In this document: positions 8,321 through 17,616 of the stretch, piece after piece | Numbering within the stretch: the stretch's first letter is position 1 | How the letters are laid out: each line of letters begins with the position of its first letter | Assembly (NCBI RefSeq): GCF_014211975.1 | Contig: NZ_CP060084.1 | Coordinates: 3,359,001-3,423,000 of the forward strand | Direction of reading: 5' to 3' | Origin: Teredinibacter haidensis | GTDB taxonomy: Bacteria; Pseudomonadota; Gammaproteobacteria; Pseudomonadales; Cellvibrionaceae | Length of the DNA: 64,000 bases | Notes under the pieces: generated by a model | The model's input: the letters and a program-made list of their open reading frames with translations, nothing else | Told to the model about the DNA's origin: nothing | Databases searched by the model: none | Made by a program: the position numbers and the translations under genes

Positions 8321-9892
8321 ATGAAAACGTTTTACAAGCAACTCCGGCTCTTGGGGCAAATACTCTTTATGCTAATTTTGAGTCTTGCAGCTTCCCGCGC
8401 TCTGGCACAACAATGTAATTGGTACGGAACCCTCTACCCCCTGTGCGACACAACCACCACCGGCTGGGGATGGGAAAATAGTCAAAGCTGTATTTCCATT
8501 AGCACATGCAGTGCTCAGCCCTCGCCCTATGGCATTGTCGGGGACACGTCCTCTTCACAATCGTCAAGTTCGTCTAGCAGCAGCGCCTGCCAAGGTACCA
8601 CCATCACGCCTTATGCACAGGTTAACGGTGGCAGCTGGCAACAAACCGGAAGCGTTAACCTTTCCAGTGGTGACACCGTAACCTTCGGCCCCCACCCTAC
8701 CAGCGGTAGCTGGAACTGGGAAGGCTGCTCGACCGGTGGCACAAGCCGAGAGCAAACGATATCGCCAAACAGTAGCTGCCAGGCGACTGCGCGCTACACA
8801 AACAGCTGCGGCGCAATAACCGAGTACACCCACACCGTTACGGTATCTGGCAGCAGCTCCAGCAGTAGCTCGAGTTCTTCCGCATCCGAGTGCGGCTCGG
8901 GAACACCGGATGCTCGTGTTACCGGAAGCCCAGGCAACTACCAAATCAACGGCAACCCAGCGGGGAGCAGCTACTTTGCAGCCATAAGCTCTGCCGTAAA
9001 TAGTGTTGGCTACGGGCAACGCGTAACCGTTGATGCCAACGGCGCCATCGGAGATAACTCTATCGATTTACCCAGTGGCATTACCTTCGAGGTATGCGGC
9101 ACCATGGACGTTGGTAACGTCAATAGCCGCGGCGCCGTTCAAGCCATTGGTCGACAAAATGTGAGTATTCCCCACCTTAAAATGACCGGTAGCCCTTATT
9201 TCGGTTTACGCTTTGGCGATGTCGACAATCTACACCTGGGGCAAATTGATCTTCGTTTGAACGGCGGGTTGGGTATTCGTTTTGAACGCGACCTGCCCGG
9301 CAGCAGCAATGTTACTATCGACTATGTGTATGTCTCAGGCACCGGGAATCACGGTGTTGAAACCTGGAATATAGATGGCCTTGAAATCGGTACCGTGGTT
9401 GCTCGCGATGTCGCTTACGCTGGGCTCCTGCTCAACAATACGCGCAACGCCACAATTGGGCTGGTTGACGGTGATAATGTTGCTACCGGAACGGGCTATG
9501 CAACCCTGCGCTTCGCCAATGAAAATGGCCGAATCAATGGCGGTTACCCCTCTAATATTTATGTAGAAAGTGTTATTTCCCGTGGTGGTGGCAGAGGGCT
9601 TTTCTGTGTATCCAATTCAGGTGGAGCGGAAATTAACCGTATTGATTTTGCCAACAATGGAAACAATTCGATTCTTATCGAAAATTGCCACAACGTTCGC
9701 ATTAACGGCGGCCAAATCCGAGACGGTGGTGAAGTTCGATTATCGGCACGCGATGAGTTCCCGAACAACAGTGACATCACCATTTCCAACATTACAATAT
9801 TAAACACCAACGTTCGCGAAAGCCCATGCGGTAATAATATTAACTGGGTAAATCTTAATGTGCAGGGAGGCAGTTTAAATATCTGTAACTAA
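8321..9892 (+). CDS. Secreted CBM10 - Ser linker - Ig-like - Ser linker - parallel beta-helix protein
   Basis: A 523-residue exported protein. The signal peptide is 1-29 (ending ALA). A CBM10 module at 31-72 shows CNWYG, LCDTTTTGWGWENSQSC and a further cysteine. A Ser-rich linker covers 77-88. A Cys-containing beta-sandwich-like domain follows (about 90-176, with YAQVNGGSWQQTG and WNWEGCSTGG). A second Ser linker is at 177-188. Residues 195-523 are a right-handed parallel beta-helix-like domain with repeated short strands and many Asn/Gly turns (for example NVTIDYVYVSGTGNHGVETW). CBM10 binds crystalline cellulose. Beta-helices of this kind are often polysaccharide lyases or hydrolases, but I cannot identify a catalytic set. 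Likely a plant cell-wall-targeted enzyme or binding protein of unknown specificity. Confidence 0.72.
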   Translation: MKTFYKQLRLLGQILFMLILSLAASRALAQQCNWYGTLYPLCDTTTTGWGWENSQSCISISTCSAQPSPYGIVGDTSSSQSSSSSSSSACQGTTITPYAQVNGGSWQQTGSVNLSSGDTVTFGPHPTSGSWNWEGCSTGGTSREQTISPNSSCQATARYTNSCGAITEYTHTVTVSGSSSSSSSSSSASECGSGTPDARVTGSPGNYQINGNPAGSSYFAAISSAVNSVGYGQRVTVDANGAIGDNSIDLPSGITFEVCGTMDVGNVNSRGAVQAIGRQNVSIPHLKMTGSPYFGLRFGDVDNLHLGQIDLRLNGGLGIRFERDLPGSSNVTIDYVYVSGTGNHGVETWNIDGLEIGTVVARDVAYAGLLLNNTRNATIGLVDGDNVATGTGYATLRFANENGRINGGYPSNIYVESVISRGGGRGLFCVSNSGGAEINRIDFANNGNNSILIENCHNVRINGGQIRDGGEVRLSARDEFPNNSDITISNITILNTNVRESPCGNNINWVNLNVQGGSLNICN

Positions 9893-9910
9893 ACACCCCT
9901 AACAACGATT

Positions 9911-9952
9911 AAGCGAATACGGTCAACAACCCCGTTGGCCGCATTCGCTTTT
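9911..9952. terminator. Bidirectional terminator-like hairpin
   Basis: AAGCGAAT pairs with ATTCGCTT around an inner GTCAAC/GTTGGC-like stem, followed by TTTTA. It is 18 bases after the beta-helix gene stop. Confidence 0.65.
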
Positions 9953-10156
9953 ACGACCGAAAATTCCGCATCAATGCGCACTAGGCGCATTCTTTTCAAC
10001 GGTACACCAGCAAAAACACCTAACAAATACTGCACTATCACGCCAGTATCCACGCTTCAAATGGGATAAAAGTGGTTATCGGAATGCATGGGGCTATTAG
10101 CGGTTTAAATAAAAAATGGATGTGGTTGGCGTTATCAACACAGAGGCGCTATGCCA

Positions 10157-10189
10157 GAAAAGGCTCCTGCCTTTTAAGGAGGCAGGAGC
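10157..10189 (-). terminator. Terminator for the GH9 cellulase gene
   Basis: A 10-base perfect stem (GCTCCTGCCT / AGGCAGGAGC) has a 7-base loop. Read on the minus strand it is followed by CTTTT. It lies about 45 bases beyond the cellulase stop codon. Confidence 0.7.
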
Positions 10190-10233
10190 GGTGGAGAACG
10201 ATCAGACCATCAATCGTATTTATTAATCCTTAA

Positions 10234-12948
10234 TTAGTGACATATTTCGACGACGCCACCATCCCCCCACTGATCGCTGCAGGTAGCGGTGCCAATACAG
10301 TTTTGGTTATTTTCCCATCCCCAGCCGGAATCCTGATCGTTACATACGGCGTAGTTACTTCCATACCAATCGCACTGTAGTTCACACTGGCTACTGCTGC
10401 TCGAGGAGCTCGAACTACTACTTGACGAGGATGAACTGGAACTGCTGCTGGACGAACTACTAGACGACTCGGAACTGCTGGACGATGAAGAACTGGAGCT
10501 TGATGAGCTGGAGCAATTATCCACCACGCCGCCATCACCCGATTGGCTACTACAGGTATCAACACCAATGCAGCTTTGCTGATTTTCCCAACCCCAACCA
10601 CTCGTCTGGTTTTCACACAAAGGCCGCGTTTCACCGTACCAATTACATTCAACGCCGCAGCTACTGCTGGAACTGGATGAACTGCTAGAGCTTGAACTTA
10701 ACGAGCTACTTGAACTTGAAGAACTACTCGAGCTTGAAGAACTGCTTGAACTTGAGCTTGACGAGCTGCTTGAACTTGAAGAACTACTCGAGCTAGAAGA
10801 ACTGGAACTGCTAGAGGAACCGTCAGGTTCTGTTCCCCATACCAAATTAAAGTCTGCGTCATATAAAGCGATACTTTCGGCAAGCGTAAACGTTTCGCCG
10901 TTTAACCCTGCGGCAGAAGGGTCGTTACTATAATCCCATCCGCTGCCAACATAATCGCCAATGAATAGTTCCATTATTGCCGATTTTTCAGAGTCGCCTA
11001 CGGGAGAAAGAAGCCCGGAGGTACCTTGTATATAGTACATTCCTGGCTCTGACCCCCATTTTTCAAGTGCTATCTGATTTTTGTTGGACGAATCATAGTA
11101 AGCCGATAACGTTAAGTTGTCTGGATCGTACCCGTTCGCTACCTCATCGGTAAGATCCATAAAATAGCGGAAGCTTACGTCAGCGATCTCTCTCGGTGGG
11201 TAGGCGGTTTCGTTAATCATTTCAATATTGATTAACGCCCCGGACTGTCGATCATCACCACTGGGGTAGCCAACTTTTGCTTGTACATACGCTTCAGGGG
11301 CGGATCTATCTTCTGGTTCAGGGAAGTTCGCCAGTGCCGTGCCGCCATAGATCTCCACCAAGCCAGCCAACGCACCAGTTAACCCGGCATTCATATCGGT
11401 GGCCACTTCCGTCATTGGGAAATCAGCACGATCGGTAGAATAGCTGTCATCATCCGCTGGGCCACCGGCAATTGCGCCGTAGAGAATGTGACGTGGAATT
11501 TCTGGGTCGCCAATATCGTTGCGGCTACTGCCATGTGAAGAGCGATGATGGGCAGCCAACTGCCACTGATCGCCGTAGCCCACCATATAGCTAAGATCAT
11601 GTGGGTTATCGCCTAGAACATAATTCATCTGCGTCGTCGCGAATGCTGCAAGTTCGCTCTGAAATGCTGAATCCTTCGATTGCTCTACAAGATAATCACG
11701 ATGAATTAAAGCGACCATTGAGGCCATCGCCGTTGCACGGGCCGAGGCAAAGCCATCAAGATAAATCATGCCGCCAGGAGTGTAATTTTTATTGTGTAAC
11801 AACTCATTCAAATAGTTGGTGCAGTGCACCTCGTAATCGTAATAGCCGTCAATGTGATCGCTGTCGGTAATAAGGGTATCGGTTGCGTAGTCAGACGTTG
11901 CGGCAACCTTTTCCATCAGATAATAGACGGCGTTGCGAATATCATCCCAGGCCGGATACCAGGCAAAATGCCCGGTGTTGCCAGCAATCGCACTATAACC
12001 TTCCTCGGCCTTGTGTAAATAATCCGGATTTTGTGTAGCAAGATACAGCCAACCTGCAGCCCAAGGAATTTCATCTTTTGCACCGGAGGATGAATTATAG
12101 TAATTCATCGCATAATTGGTACCCTCGTCATCAACCAGCGAATTGGTATAGGTGCCGGGGTTTGGGTCATCACCACCGTGGGTAAAGTCTTTTGTTTGGT
12201 AGGCAAAATCAAACAGTTGCTCGGCGTGCTTTAACAACTCTTTTGCGTAGACAGCATCCTGCGGCTCGTTAACACTGTTTTTCTCAAAGATTAACGACGC
12301 TATCGTTAATGCCGCCGCTGTTTGACCAACAAGATCTGCCCCTGGGCTCTCTAGGGTAAGCTTTAAGGCTGGTCGGTATGTCTCAGCGCCGTGAATTCGC
12401 TTAAGTTCTGGCCCCTGGGTTTCGGGCGCGGCCCAAAGTGAATGGTCAATCACGCCGTCGCCCACTTGAGCATAAAGCTCATACTCCGCAACGTGCGCTT
12501 TTAAAAAGTAATCACTGACCCAACGCATATTGTCGATAGCGTAGGAAAGTTGCCCACTAGCTTCGTAGGCATCCCAAAACTCGAGAATACCCCAGCCGAC
12601 GACACTAGCCGAAAAGGCCATTGGCAGACCAAACTTCACATGGTCTCCTGCGTCATGCCAGCCGCCGGTGAGATCCAAATCAATAAACTCACCAAACTGG
12701 TTGTATTGACCATCATCCAAATACGAATCACCGCGCCATTCAACACGGTTAATTAAAAAGCCATTGTGGAGATCGGTCGCTAAAAAATTATTCTCGCTAT
12801 CGGGCAAAGGTCCGGACCGCTGAGTTTCGTAGAAATAAATCGATTTCTGCAGTGCTTCCGCGTAATTTTGGTCTGAATGAACGTGCGCAGAGGCACCAAA
12901 CATGATTGCACAAATAAGGGGAATGCTGAATCTATGATTACAAGACAT
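10234..12948 (-). CDS. Secreted GH9 endoglucanase with CBM3c and two CBM10 modules
   Basis: A 904-residue cellulase. The signal peptide is about 1-25. The GH9 catalytic domain (about 27-540) contains WHDAGDH at 97-103 (D99, D102; the catalytic base region), HHRSSHG at 467-473 and TEVATDMNAGLTGAL at 513-527 with the catalytic acid E514. A CBM3c-like module follows at about 551-706 (the processive-type GH9-CBM3c arrangement). Then come a linker of about 50 residues, nearly all serine (711-763), a CBM10 (764-812), a second Ser linker of about 40 residues and a terminal CBM10 (854-904). Each CBM10 has CNWYG/CDWYG, GWGWEN and paired cysteines. It cleaves beta-1,4-glucan outside the cell. GGAGG lies just before the ATG. 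The Ser-linker/CBM10 style is typical of Cellvibrionaceae. Confidence 0.93.
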   Translation of the reverse strand: MSCNHRFSIPLICAIMFGASAHVHSDQNYAEALQKSIYFYETQRSGPLPDSENNFLATDLHNGFLINRVEWRGDSYLDDGQYNQFGEFIDLDLTGGWHDAGDHVKFGLPMAFSASVVGWGILEFWDAYEASGQLSYAIDNMRWVSDYFLKAHVAEYELYAQVGDGVIDHSLWAAPETQGPELKRIHGAETYRPALKLTLESPGADLVGQTAAALTIASLIFEKNSVNEPQDAVYAKELLKHAEQLFDFAYQTKDFTHGGDDPNPGTYTNSLVDDEGTNYAMNYYNSSSGAKDEIPWAAGWLYLATQNPDYLHKAEEGYSAIAGNTGHFAWYPAWDDIRNAVYYLMEKVAATSDYATDTLITDSDHIDGYYDYEVHCTNYLNELLHNKNYTPGGMIYLDGFASARATAMASMVALIHRDYLVEQSKDSAFQSELAAFATTQMNYVLGDNPHDLSYMVGYGDQWQLAAHHRSSHGSSRNDIGDPEIPRHILYGAIAGGPADDDSYSTDRADFPMTEVATDMNAGLTGALAGLVEIYGGTALANFPEPEDRSAPEAYVQAKVGYPSGDDRQSGALINIEMINETAYPPREIADVSFRYFMDLTDEVANGYDPDNLTLSAYYDSSNKNQIALEKWGSEPGMYYIQGTSGLLSPVGDSEKSAIMELFIGDYVGSGWDYSNDPSAAGLNGETFTLAESIALYDADFNLVWGTEPDGSSSSSSSSSSSSSSSSSSSSSSSSSSSSSSSSSSSSSSSLSSSSSSSSSSSSSCGVECNWYGETRPLCENQTSGWGWENQQSCIGVDTCSSQSGDGGVVDNCSSSSSSSSSSSSSSESSSSSSSSSSSSSSSSSSSSSSSSSSQCELQCDWYGSNYAVCNDQDSGWGWENNQNCIGTATCSDQWGDGGVVEICH
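10392..10510 (-). repeat. Serine-codon repeat (second poly-Ser linker)
   Basis: A low-complexity tract of mixed serine codons (AGC, AGT, TCG, TCA, TCC) encodes about 41 residues between the two CBM10 modules. The codon mixing means protein repetition without simple DNA repetition. It also creates spurious open frames on the other strand. Confidence 0.8.
10662..10818 (-). repeat. Serine-codon repeat (first poly-Ser linker)
   Basis: A tract encoding about 50 residues, almost all serine, between CBM3c and the first CBM10. Short nucleotide units such as CTTGAACTTGAAGAACTACTCGA recur imperfectly (shown here on the plus strand only in part), so slippage could vary its length between strains. Confidence 0.8.
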
Positions 12949-13681
12949 CGGGTCCTCCAGTTGGGGTTAGCCGAGGCATTCCCTTCCGAATAAAGGAAAA
13001 TGAACCTGGCTATATCTTGTTGAGATTTTTTGCAACTAAGTTGGCATTATTATTTTGGGTAACACAACCGCATAACATCTTAAGGAAGATCAGCGTAGTC
13101 TTGTTATTGGACGATGTAAAAAACAAAAAATCCAGCTTATTAACGAGGCCATCTTTTTTTTTGATTTGGATTAAGTATTTTATGGATTAATATGGGCAGG
13201 GTTCGAACACTACACACCATTAACCAAAATAATCAGAACTACATATCTTATATAAAAAATAAATATTAAATTGCATCTAACTTATCGGGATCATTTAACG
13301 AACACGTTATAGCTAAAAAATGGATTCATCATATTAGAATCGCACAAAAACAACTTGGGCACCTTATCGCGATGCGTATTCGCCGCTACCCCGCCGGAAC
13401 TATCTAAACCTACTGCCCAAAACGCAGGTTATAGTGAATACAATTTTGTTTTGAAACCCGGGAGCGGCTTACGGACTGAAAGAGTAACCGTCGTCGATAT
13501 AGAAAAGAGGCGCCGTTATTGCTATAAGCAATAACATGTCGAAAATAAACAGAAAAATCAAACCAGCGCCCCATAATTTTACTGCCATCTTCGTACAAAA
13601 AATGAGGGTAAGTAGGCGATGGGCGATTTATGATGTTAGATAAACGGTGGGAATAACGAGAAAAACGTAAAACATCTACTA
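12949..13681. other. AT-rich intergenic region between the cellulase and the SGNH gene
   Basis: It holds the cellulase leader (GGAGG site at about 12951-12956 on the minus strand) and then roughly 700 bases with no recognisable gene. A 62-codon frame on the minus strand at 13410-13598 has no family features. From here on base composition becomes clearly AT-richer than in the flanking CAZyme genes. Confidence 0.5.
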
Positions 13682-14734
13682 CTAAAAGTCACAATTGTTT
13701 TTAATCTCCAATTCATTAAGAACGAGTGGCAACTCGCTGCTAAGAACATCAGCTATTAACCGACTATACCTTTCGTTTGGATGCGTATCGTTCTTCAACA
13801 CGAAATGCTCTTGATAATATTCAGACAACTCTTTGCTGCCCATATCGGAACGAAAACTATCTGCGTTAACCTGCACTGCGGATGCATATTCTGACAATTC
13901 CGTTAATTTCCCTATTTCGTTGAAGAGATAATTTCCCGCGTCTGTTTCGTCAGAATTTCTTAGAAAGAATATCAGATTCGCTTTCTTACGTTCAGAATAA
14001 TCTACAAGATCCTCCAGCGATCCCATATGGTTACCTAAGTGCTTAGCAATTCGCAACATATCGAACCCTAACGGTATTGGATTACCGCTAACCTTATTAG
14101 TCTCATATTTTCCCGCAAAGTTTTCAGTAATATACATTAACTTACGCAAGGAATATGCTCCAAAATTATCGAAATTCAAAATTCTTTTCTTGATACGATC
14201 TCGCTTCAGCCACTCTTCTCTATCGGATTCTGAAACAACCTTCGGATAGAGCGTGAAATCACCATAAGATAGCATTACCAGCATCAAATCCGGATTAAAT
14301 ATGTCGTAGTAAGCCTGCATATAATTCGCCCAATGATACGGCCCCCAACCTGGATTCGAGGAATTATATATAACGTAGTTATATATAGATGAACTTTCAC
14401 TTGAGTTTAGGTAAGCTGACCATGTTTCATCTTGCTTTAGGCCAGAACCAAAGCCGCTCGAACTTCCGGTCGCTAGAATACGGTATTTGTTACATAAAAG
14501 TTTTTGATCCTTCTCTCGCGTCCCTACCGCACTTATAGATACCACATTAGATCGCCGCGTCATACCATGGGTCCAAGTAAATCCATTCTGTGATTCTTTG
14601 TATTTATGAAATGTTGCGTTATCGGTCCTATTAACAAGTACCGTCCCAGGATGCATTACGGTAAAATCCAATTTACCTATAATGTAAAAAATAGCAACAA
14701 TAGATAACATATTAGCCATATTTTTTAAATACAT
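13682..14734 (-). CDS. SGNH/GDSL-hydrolase-like protein paired with an MBOAT
   Basis: A 350-residue protein with one N-terminal hydrophobic segment (residues 8-22), so probably membrane-anchored with its domain in the periplasm. SGNH block I is visible as ILATGSSSGFGSGL (nucleophile Ser among 91-93) and block V as DTHPN (D316, H318), the catalytic Asp-His pair. Proteins of this type act with membrane-bound O-acyltransferases (AlgI/AlgJ/AlgX-like or peptidoglycan and polysaccharide acetylation systems). Its start is 9 bases after the MBOAT stop, with an AGGAGG site overlapping that stop, so the two are tightly coupled. The acceptor glycan is unknown. Confidence 0.72.
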   Translation of the reverse strand: MYLKNMANMLSIVAIFYIIGKLDFTVMHPGTVLVNRTDNATFHKYKESQNGFTWTHGMTRRSNVVSISAVGTREKDQKLLCNKYRILATGSSSGFGSGLKQDETWSAYLNSSESSSIYNYVIYNSSNPGWGPYHWANYMQAYYDIFNPDLMLVMLSYGDFTLYPKVVSESDREEWLKRDRIKKRILNFDNFGAYSLRKLMYITENFAGKYETNKVSGNPIPLGFDMLRIAKHLGNHMGSLEDLVDYSERKKANLIFFLRNSDETDAGNYLFNEIGKLTELSEYASAVQVNADSFRSDMGSKELSEYYQEHFVLKNDTHPNERYSRLIADVLSSELPLVLNELEIKNNCDF

Positions 14735-14743
14735 ACTACCCTC

Positions 14744-16150
14744 CTAAAACTGGAAGTAGATGAAACCAGGAGATTGAATAGATCCGTAAACAAACAAAAG
14801 ATATATCCCCAACGCTATCAAGCAGTGCTGTACACTTTTGTAAAATTTTAAATAAAACGACATGTCTTTAGTGATAAACTGTAATAGCTGTATTAATATG
14901 AGCGGCCAGATATAACCCCCAACAAATTCAACATCATTGATAATTTTTTCCCAACCAATTCCCCATGTAGAAAATAGCCTACTTGTCATAACCGCCAACT
15001 GACGGAAAGAGTCACACCTGAATATTAACCAGCCATAGCACGTAAAGATAAACATTAAAAAAACAGAACAAATTGAAAAGTATTTATTAGTGGGAAGTTT
15101 AAAATTTGAAGATATATACCTATGGGCACAGAGTAGAAAGCCGTGATATGCGCCCCACATTACAAACGTCCATGCAGCCCCATGCCACAAACCTCCCAAC
15201 AACATTGTTAGCATTAAGTTTCTATAAGTAACTAATGTACCTTTACGATTACCTCCCATCGAGATGTATAAATACTGCTTAAGCCAGTCGGAAAGGCTCA
15301 TATGCCATCGTCGCCAAAAATCGGAGGGATTTTTAGCGAAATAAGGCAAATTGAAATTAAGTCTCAATTCGAACCCCAACAACCTAGCTGTGCCCCGCGC
15401 AATATCTGAATACCCGGAAAAATCACAATAAATCTGACACGCAAAGGCCACTGAAACCAGGGCAACTTCCACAGCCGATAAACTAGCATAATTAGAATAG
15501 CTTGCATCGACGAATGTAGATAGATTGTCCGCAATAAACACCTTTTTTACGAGACCCCAAAGAATTAGTACACCGCCAGATGTATAGTTGTACGAAACAA
15601 TTTTTCTAGGGTTCTGAATTTGAGGCAATAATGAAGAGGCCGTTTCAATTGGGCCTGCCACCAGCTGAGGGAAAAAAGAAACAAACAAGCTGAAATCGAC
15701 AAAAGAGTGGGTGGCTTTCACCCTTCTTCTATAGACATCCACACTATATGTAATCGTTTGAAAGGTGTAAAAAGATATTCCGACTGGCAATACTACATTA
15801 ACTTCAAACCAAGATGGGCTATATCCAATCAGAGAGAGAGCGTGAGTGAATGAATCAGAAAAAAAGTTGAAGTATTTGAAGAACATCAATATTGAAATAT
15901 TCACAACTATACTAAGAAGTACAAACCTCTTAGCGTCATGCTTGTTTTTGGCGAAATAGATACTCCTACCACAAAAATAGTCTACAACTGTGGAAATTAG
16001 AATCAAGCCAAGAAATCGCCAATCCCACCATCCGTAGAAGAAATAGCTCGCGCCTACAAGAAATATATTTTGACACCTTAGATTAAGATACCTGTATATA
16101 AGAAGCACAGCAGGGAGGAACATAAAAAATTCTATTGAATTAAATAGCAT
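14744..16150 (-). CDS. MBOAT-family membrane O-acyltransferase (AlgI/DltB-like)
   Basis: A 468-residue polytopic protein. Family hallmarks are SYFFYGWWDW near residue 35, QIYCDFSGYSDIARG at 239-253, RRWHMSLSDWLKQYLY at 280-295 and GGLWHGAAWTFVMWGAYHG with the presumed catalytic H323. MBOAT proteins of this branch move acetyl or other acyl groups across the inner membrane for transfer to periplasmic glycans. It is followed at once by an SGNH protein, the usual partner. Codon and base use is AT-rich compared with the cellulase and exopolysaccharide genes, which suggests it belongs to the accessory segment. Confidence 0.88.
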   Translation of the reverse strand: MLFNSIEFFMFLPAVLLIYRYLNLRCQNIFLVGASYFFYGWWDWRFLGLILISTVVDYFCGRSIYFAKNKHDAKRFVLLSIVVNISILMFFKYFNFFSDSFTHALSLIGYSPSWFEVNVVLPVGISFYTFQTITYSVDVYRRRVKATHSFVDFSLFVSFFPQLVAGPIETASSLLPQIQNPRKIVSYNYTSGGVLILWGLVKKVFIADNLSTFVDASYSNYASLSAVEVALVSVAFACQIYCDFSGYSDIARGTARLLGFELRLNFNLPYFAKNPSDFWRRWHMSLSDWLKQYLYISMGGNRKGTLVTYRNLMLTMLLGGLWHGAAWTFVMWGAYHGFLLCAHRYISSNFKLPTNKYFSICSVFLMFIFTCYGWLIFRCDSFRQLAVMTSRLFSTWGIGWEKIINDVEFVGGYIWPLILIQLLQFITKDMSFYLKFYKSVQHCLIALGIYLLFVYGSIQSPGFIYFQF

Positions 16151-16552
16151 ACAAAGAACCGTCCGTATTCATTGCCAACATCATTATTGGTGTATACTTA
16201 AAGCAACTATTTTTCTATTTATTAACTTGGATCACTCTAGACATCCACAAACTCTCTACTATCTTTTTATTCGTTTCTGTAACACATTAAATATTTACGC
16301 TGCGAAAAATGCAGAACTTTTCGAATTCACATCCAATGCGAACAAAGAAAGATAGTTCGAAAGAAGGCGGAATAGCAACAACCTAATACCTACGAACTAG
16401 CAGAGCTACATTTTCTTTGGCAACCGGATTATGTGGTAATTTTTACTACATCAGTATCGAATTTAGATATCTCATTTTCATTTTTTTCATCAATATGGCC
16501 GAATACAACACCCTTTTCATAAAACACACCATAACGAGTGGATTTTGCGAAG
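16151..16552. other. Intergenic region, no gene recognised
   Basis: AT-rich sequence upstream of the MBOAT gene. It lies between that gene and the first remnant of the duplicated segment. A 66-codon frame at 16417-16617 is a shadow of the lipoprotein remnant's other strand. A promoter for the MBOAT/SGNH pair should be here but is not clear. Confidence 0.45.
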
Positions 16553-16745
16553 CCCAACTTTCGTCAGCATTACGCAAGGAAAAATGGATGTTTTCGATAT
16601 TCTTTAACTTACGCTAACGCGTAAAGCTATTCACTTCAACTGTCAGCTCTACCGTTAACCTAGAAACCGCTGTCCTTGTCGTTGTTGCAGAGACCGATAC
16701 GCCTAACGCCACTATGACGACAGAAAGAACTACAACTATATTTTT
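16553..16745 (-). pseudogene. Remnant of the lipoprotein gene (copy A)
   Basis: Read on the minus strand this segment matches the first part of the intact lipoprotein at 22088-22594. Both have VVLSVxVI in the signal region, VEVxxF and then NIENxxFxLRNxDESW. The start codon is ATA where the intact copy has the internal ATG (residue 5 or 8), an in-frame TAG lies between the two conserved blocks, the lipobox cysteine is lost, and similarity stops abruptly after DESW. It is a clear pseudogene. It marks the left end of the older copy of a duplicated segment. Confidence 0.8.
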
Positions 16746-17616
16746 CGTCCTATTATGAGTATTAAAGATATAGTTCTATTCAGCAATAAGCTCCCAAAAG
16801 AAATTAACATAAATCAAATTTATAACGCAGGCCGATGACCCATAAATCTAACAGCTTGTGTTTCGCTGATTTTTCAAAACACTGAACCCGTATTGTAAAC
16901 CCACACAGAAACTTAATATAAGTAACTAATTTGTTGCTGAACGTATTCCCTTTTCTAGAGATTTTTTACAAGATAGATCAAATTAACCCAAATTTACCTA
17001 CGATTTGTCACTATATTATCAAAACAGGTCCTTGGCTTTATCTCAACACCCTACCTATGGAGCGTTGACTGCCAACCTTCCGCTAGCATGAAATTTATGT
17101 ACATCAAAGACCCGCACGGCAGAAACCACTAGTATTATCCCGACTTTCGGCAATAGAAATCACAAACGCAGCAGTCAATGCCTACATTCATATAGAGCCA
17201 TGCATACCGACTTCTAGTAGAAAACGGTGCTTTTCCCGGATACCTCCATTTTATTATCCGGCGTACTCTCTCTTGCTGACGGAACCTTATTACCAGCTTG
17301 ATCTCTCGCAGATCAGCTCGCTTCATTGGATTTTTTCCGCAGGTATCCGGCGGTTATACCGACCTCTATTGTTACTTTTTTCTTTTGGATTATGCTGCGA
17401 CTGAATTCAATGCCTAAAAATCGAAGTTTTCATCGCTTTTAGTTATTTAAGTAATGCTCTAATCACCGAACATAAATAGGGTGCTATTCAAGAGATTCGT
17501 CCCATAGATATAACTTCTGTAAATTTGATAATATCGCCAGTGGAAATTAGAATTAAATTCATTATGGCCTGACCGACGTCCCCTCCAATCGAGAGCCCCA
17601 TATTTTCGGTGAAAAT
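16746..17616. other. Non-coding part of duplicated segment, copy A
   Basis: No intact gene. Patches match copy B in the same order, for example GTATTCCCTTTT (about 16945) with the same word near 22826, and ATTTTATTATCCGGCGTA (about 17247) with the same region near 23113. The conserved non-coding patches show that the duplication covers a continuous stretch, not just genes. Confidence 0.65.

Noticed and set aside
10230..10652. Long open frame antisense to the cellulase tail
   Set aside because: A by-product of serine codons in the poly-Ser linkers and CBM10s; no ribosome-binding site or family features.
10662..10818. Repeats resembling a CRISPR or minisatellite
   Set aside because: The periodicity comes from serine codons in frame with the cellulase; there are no spacers.
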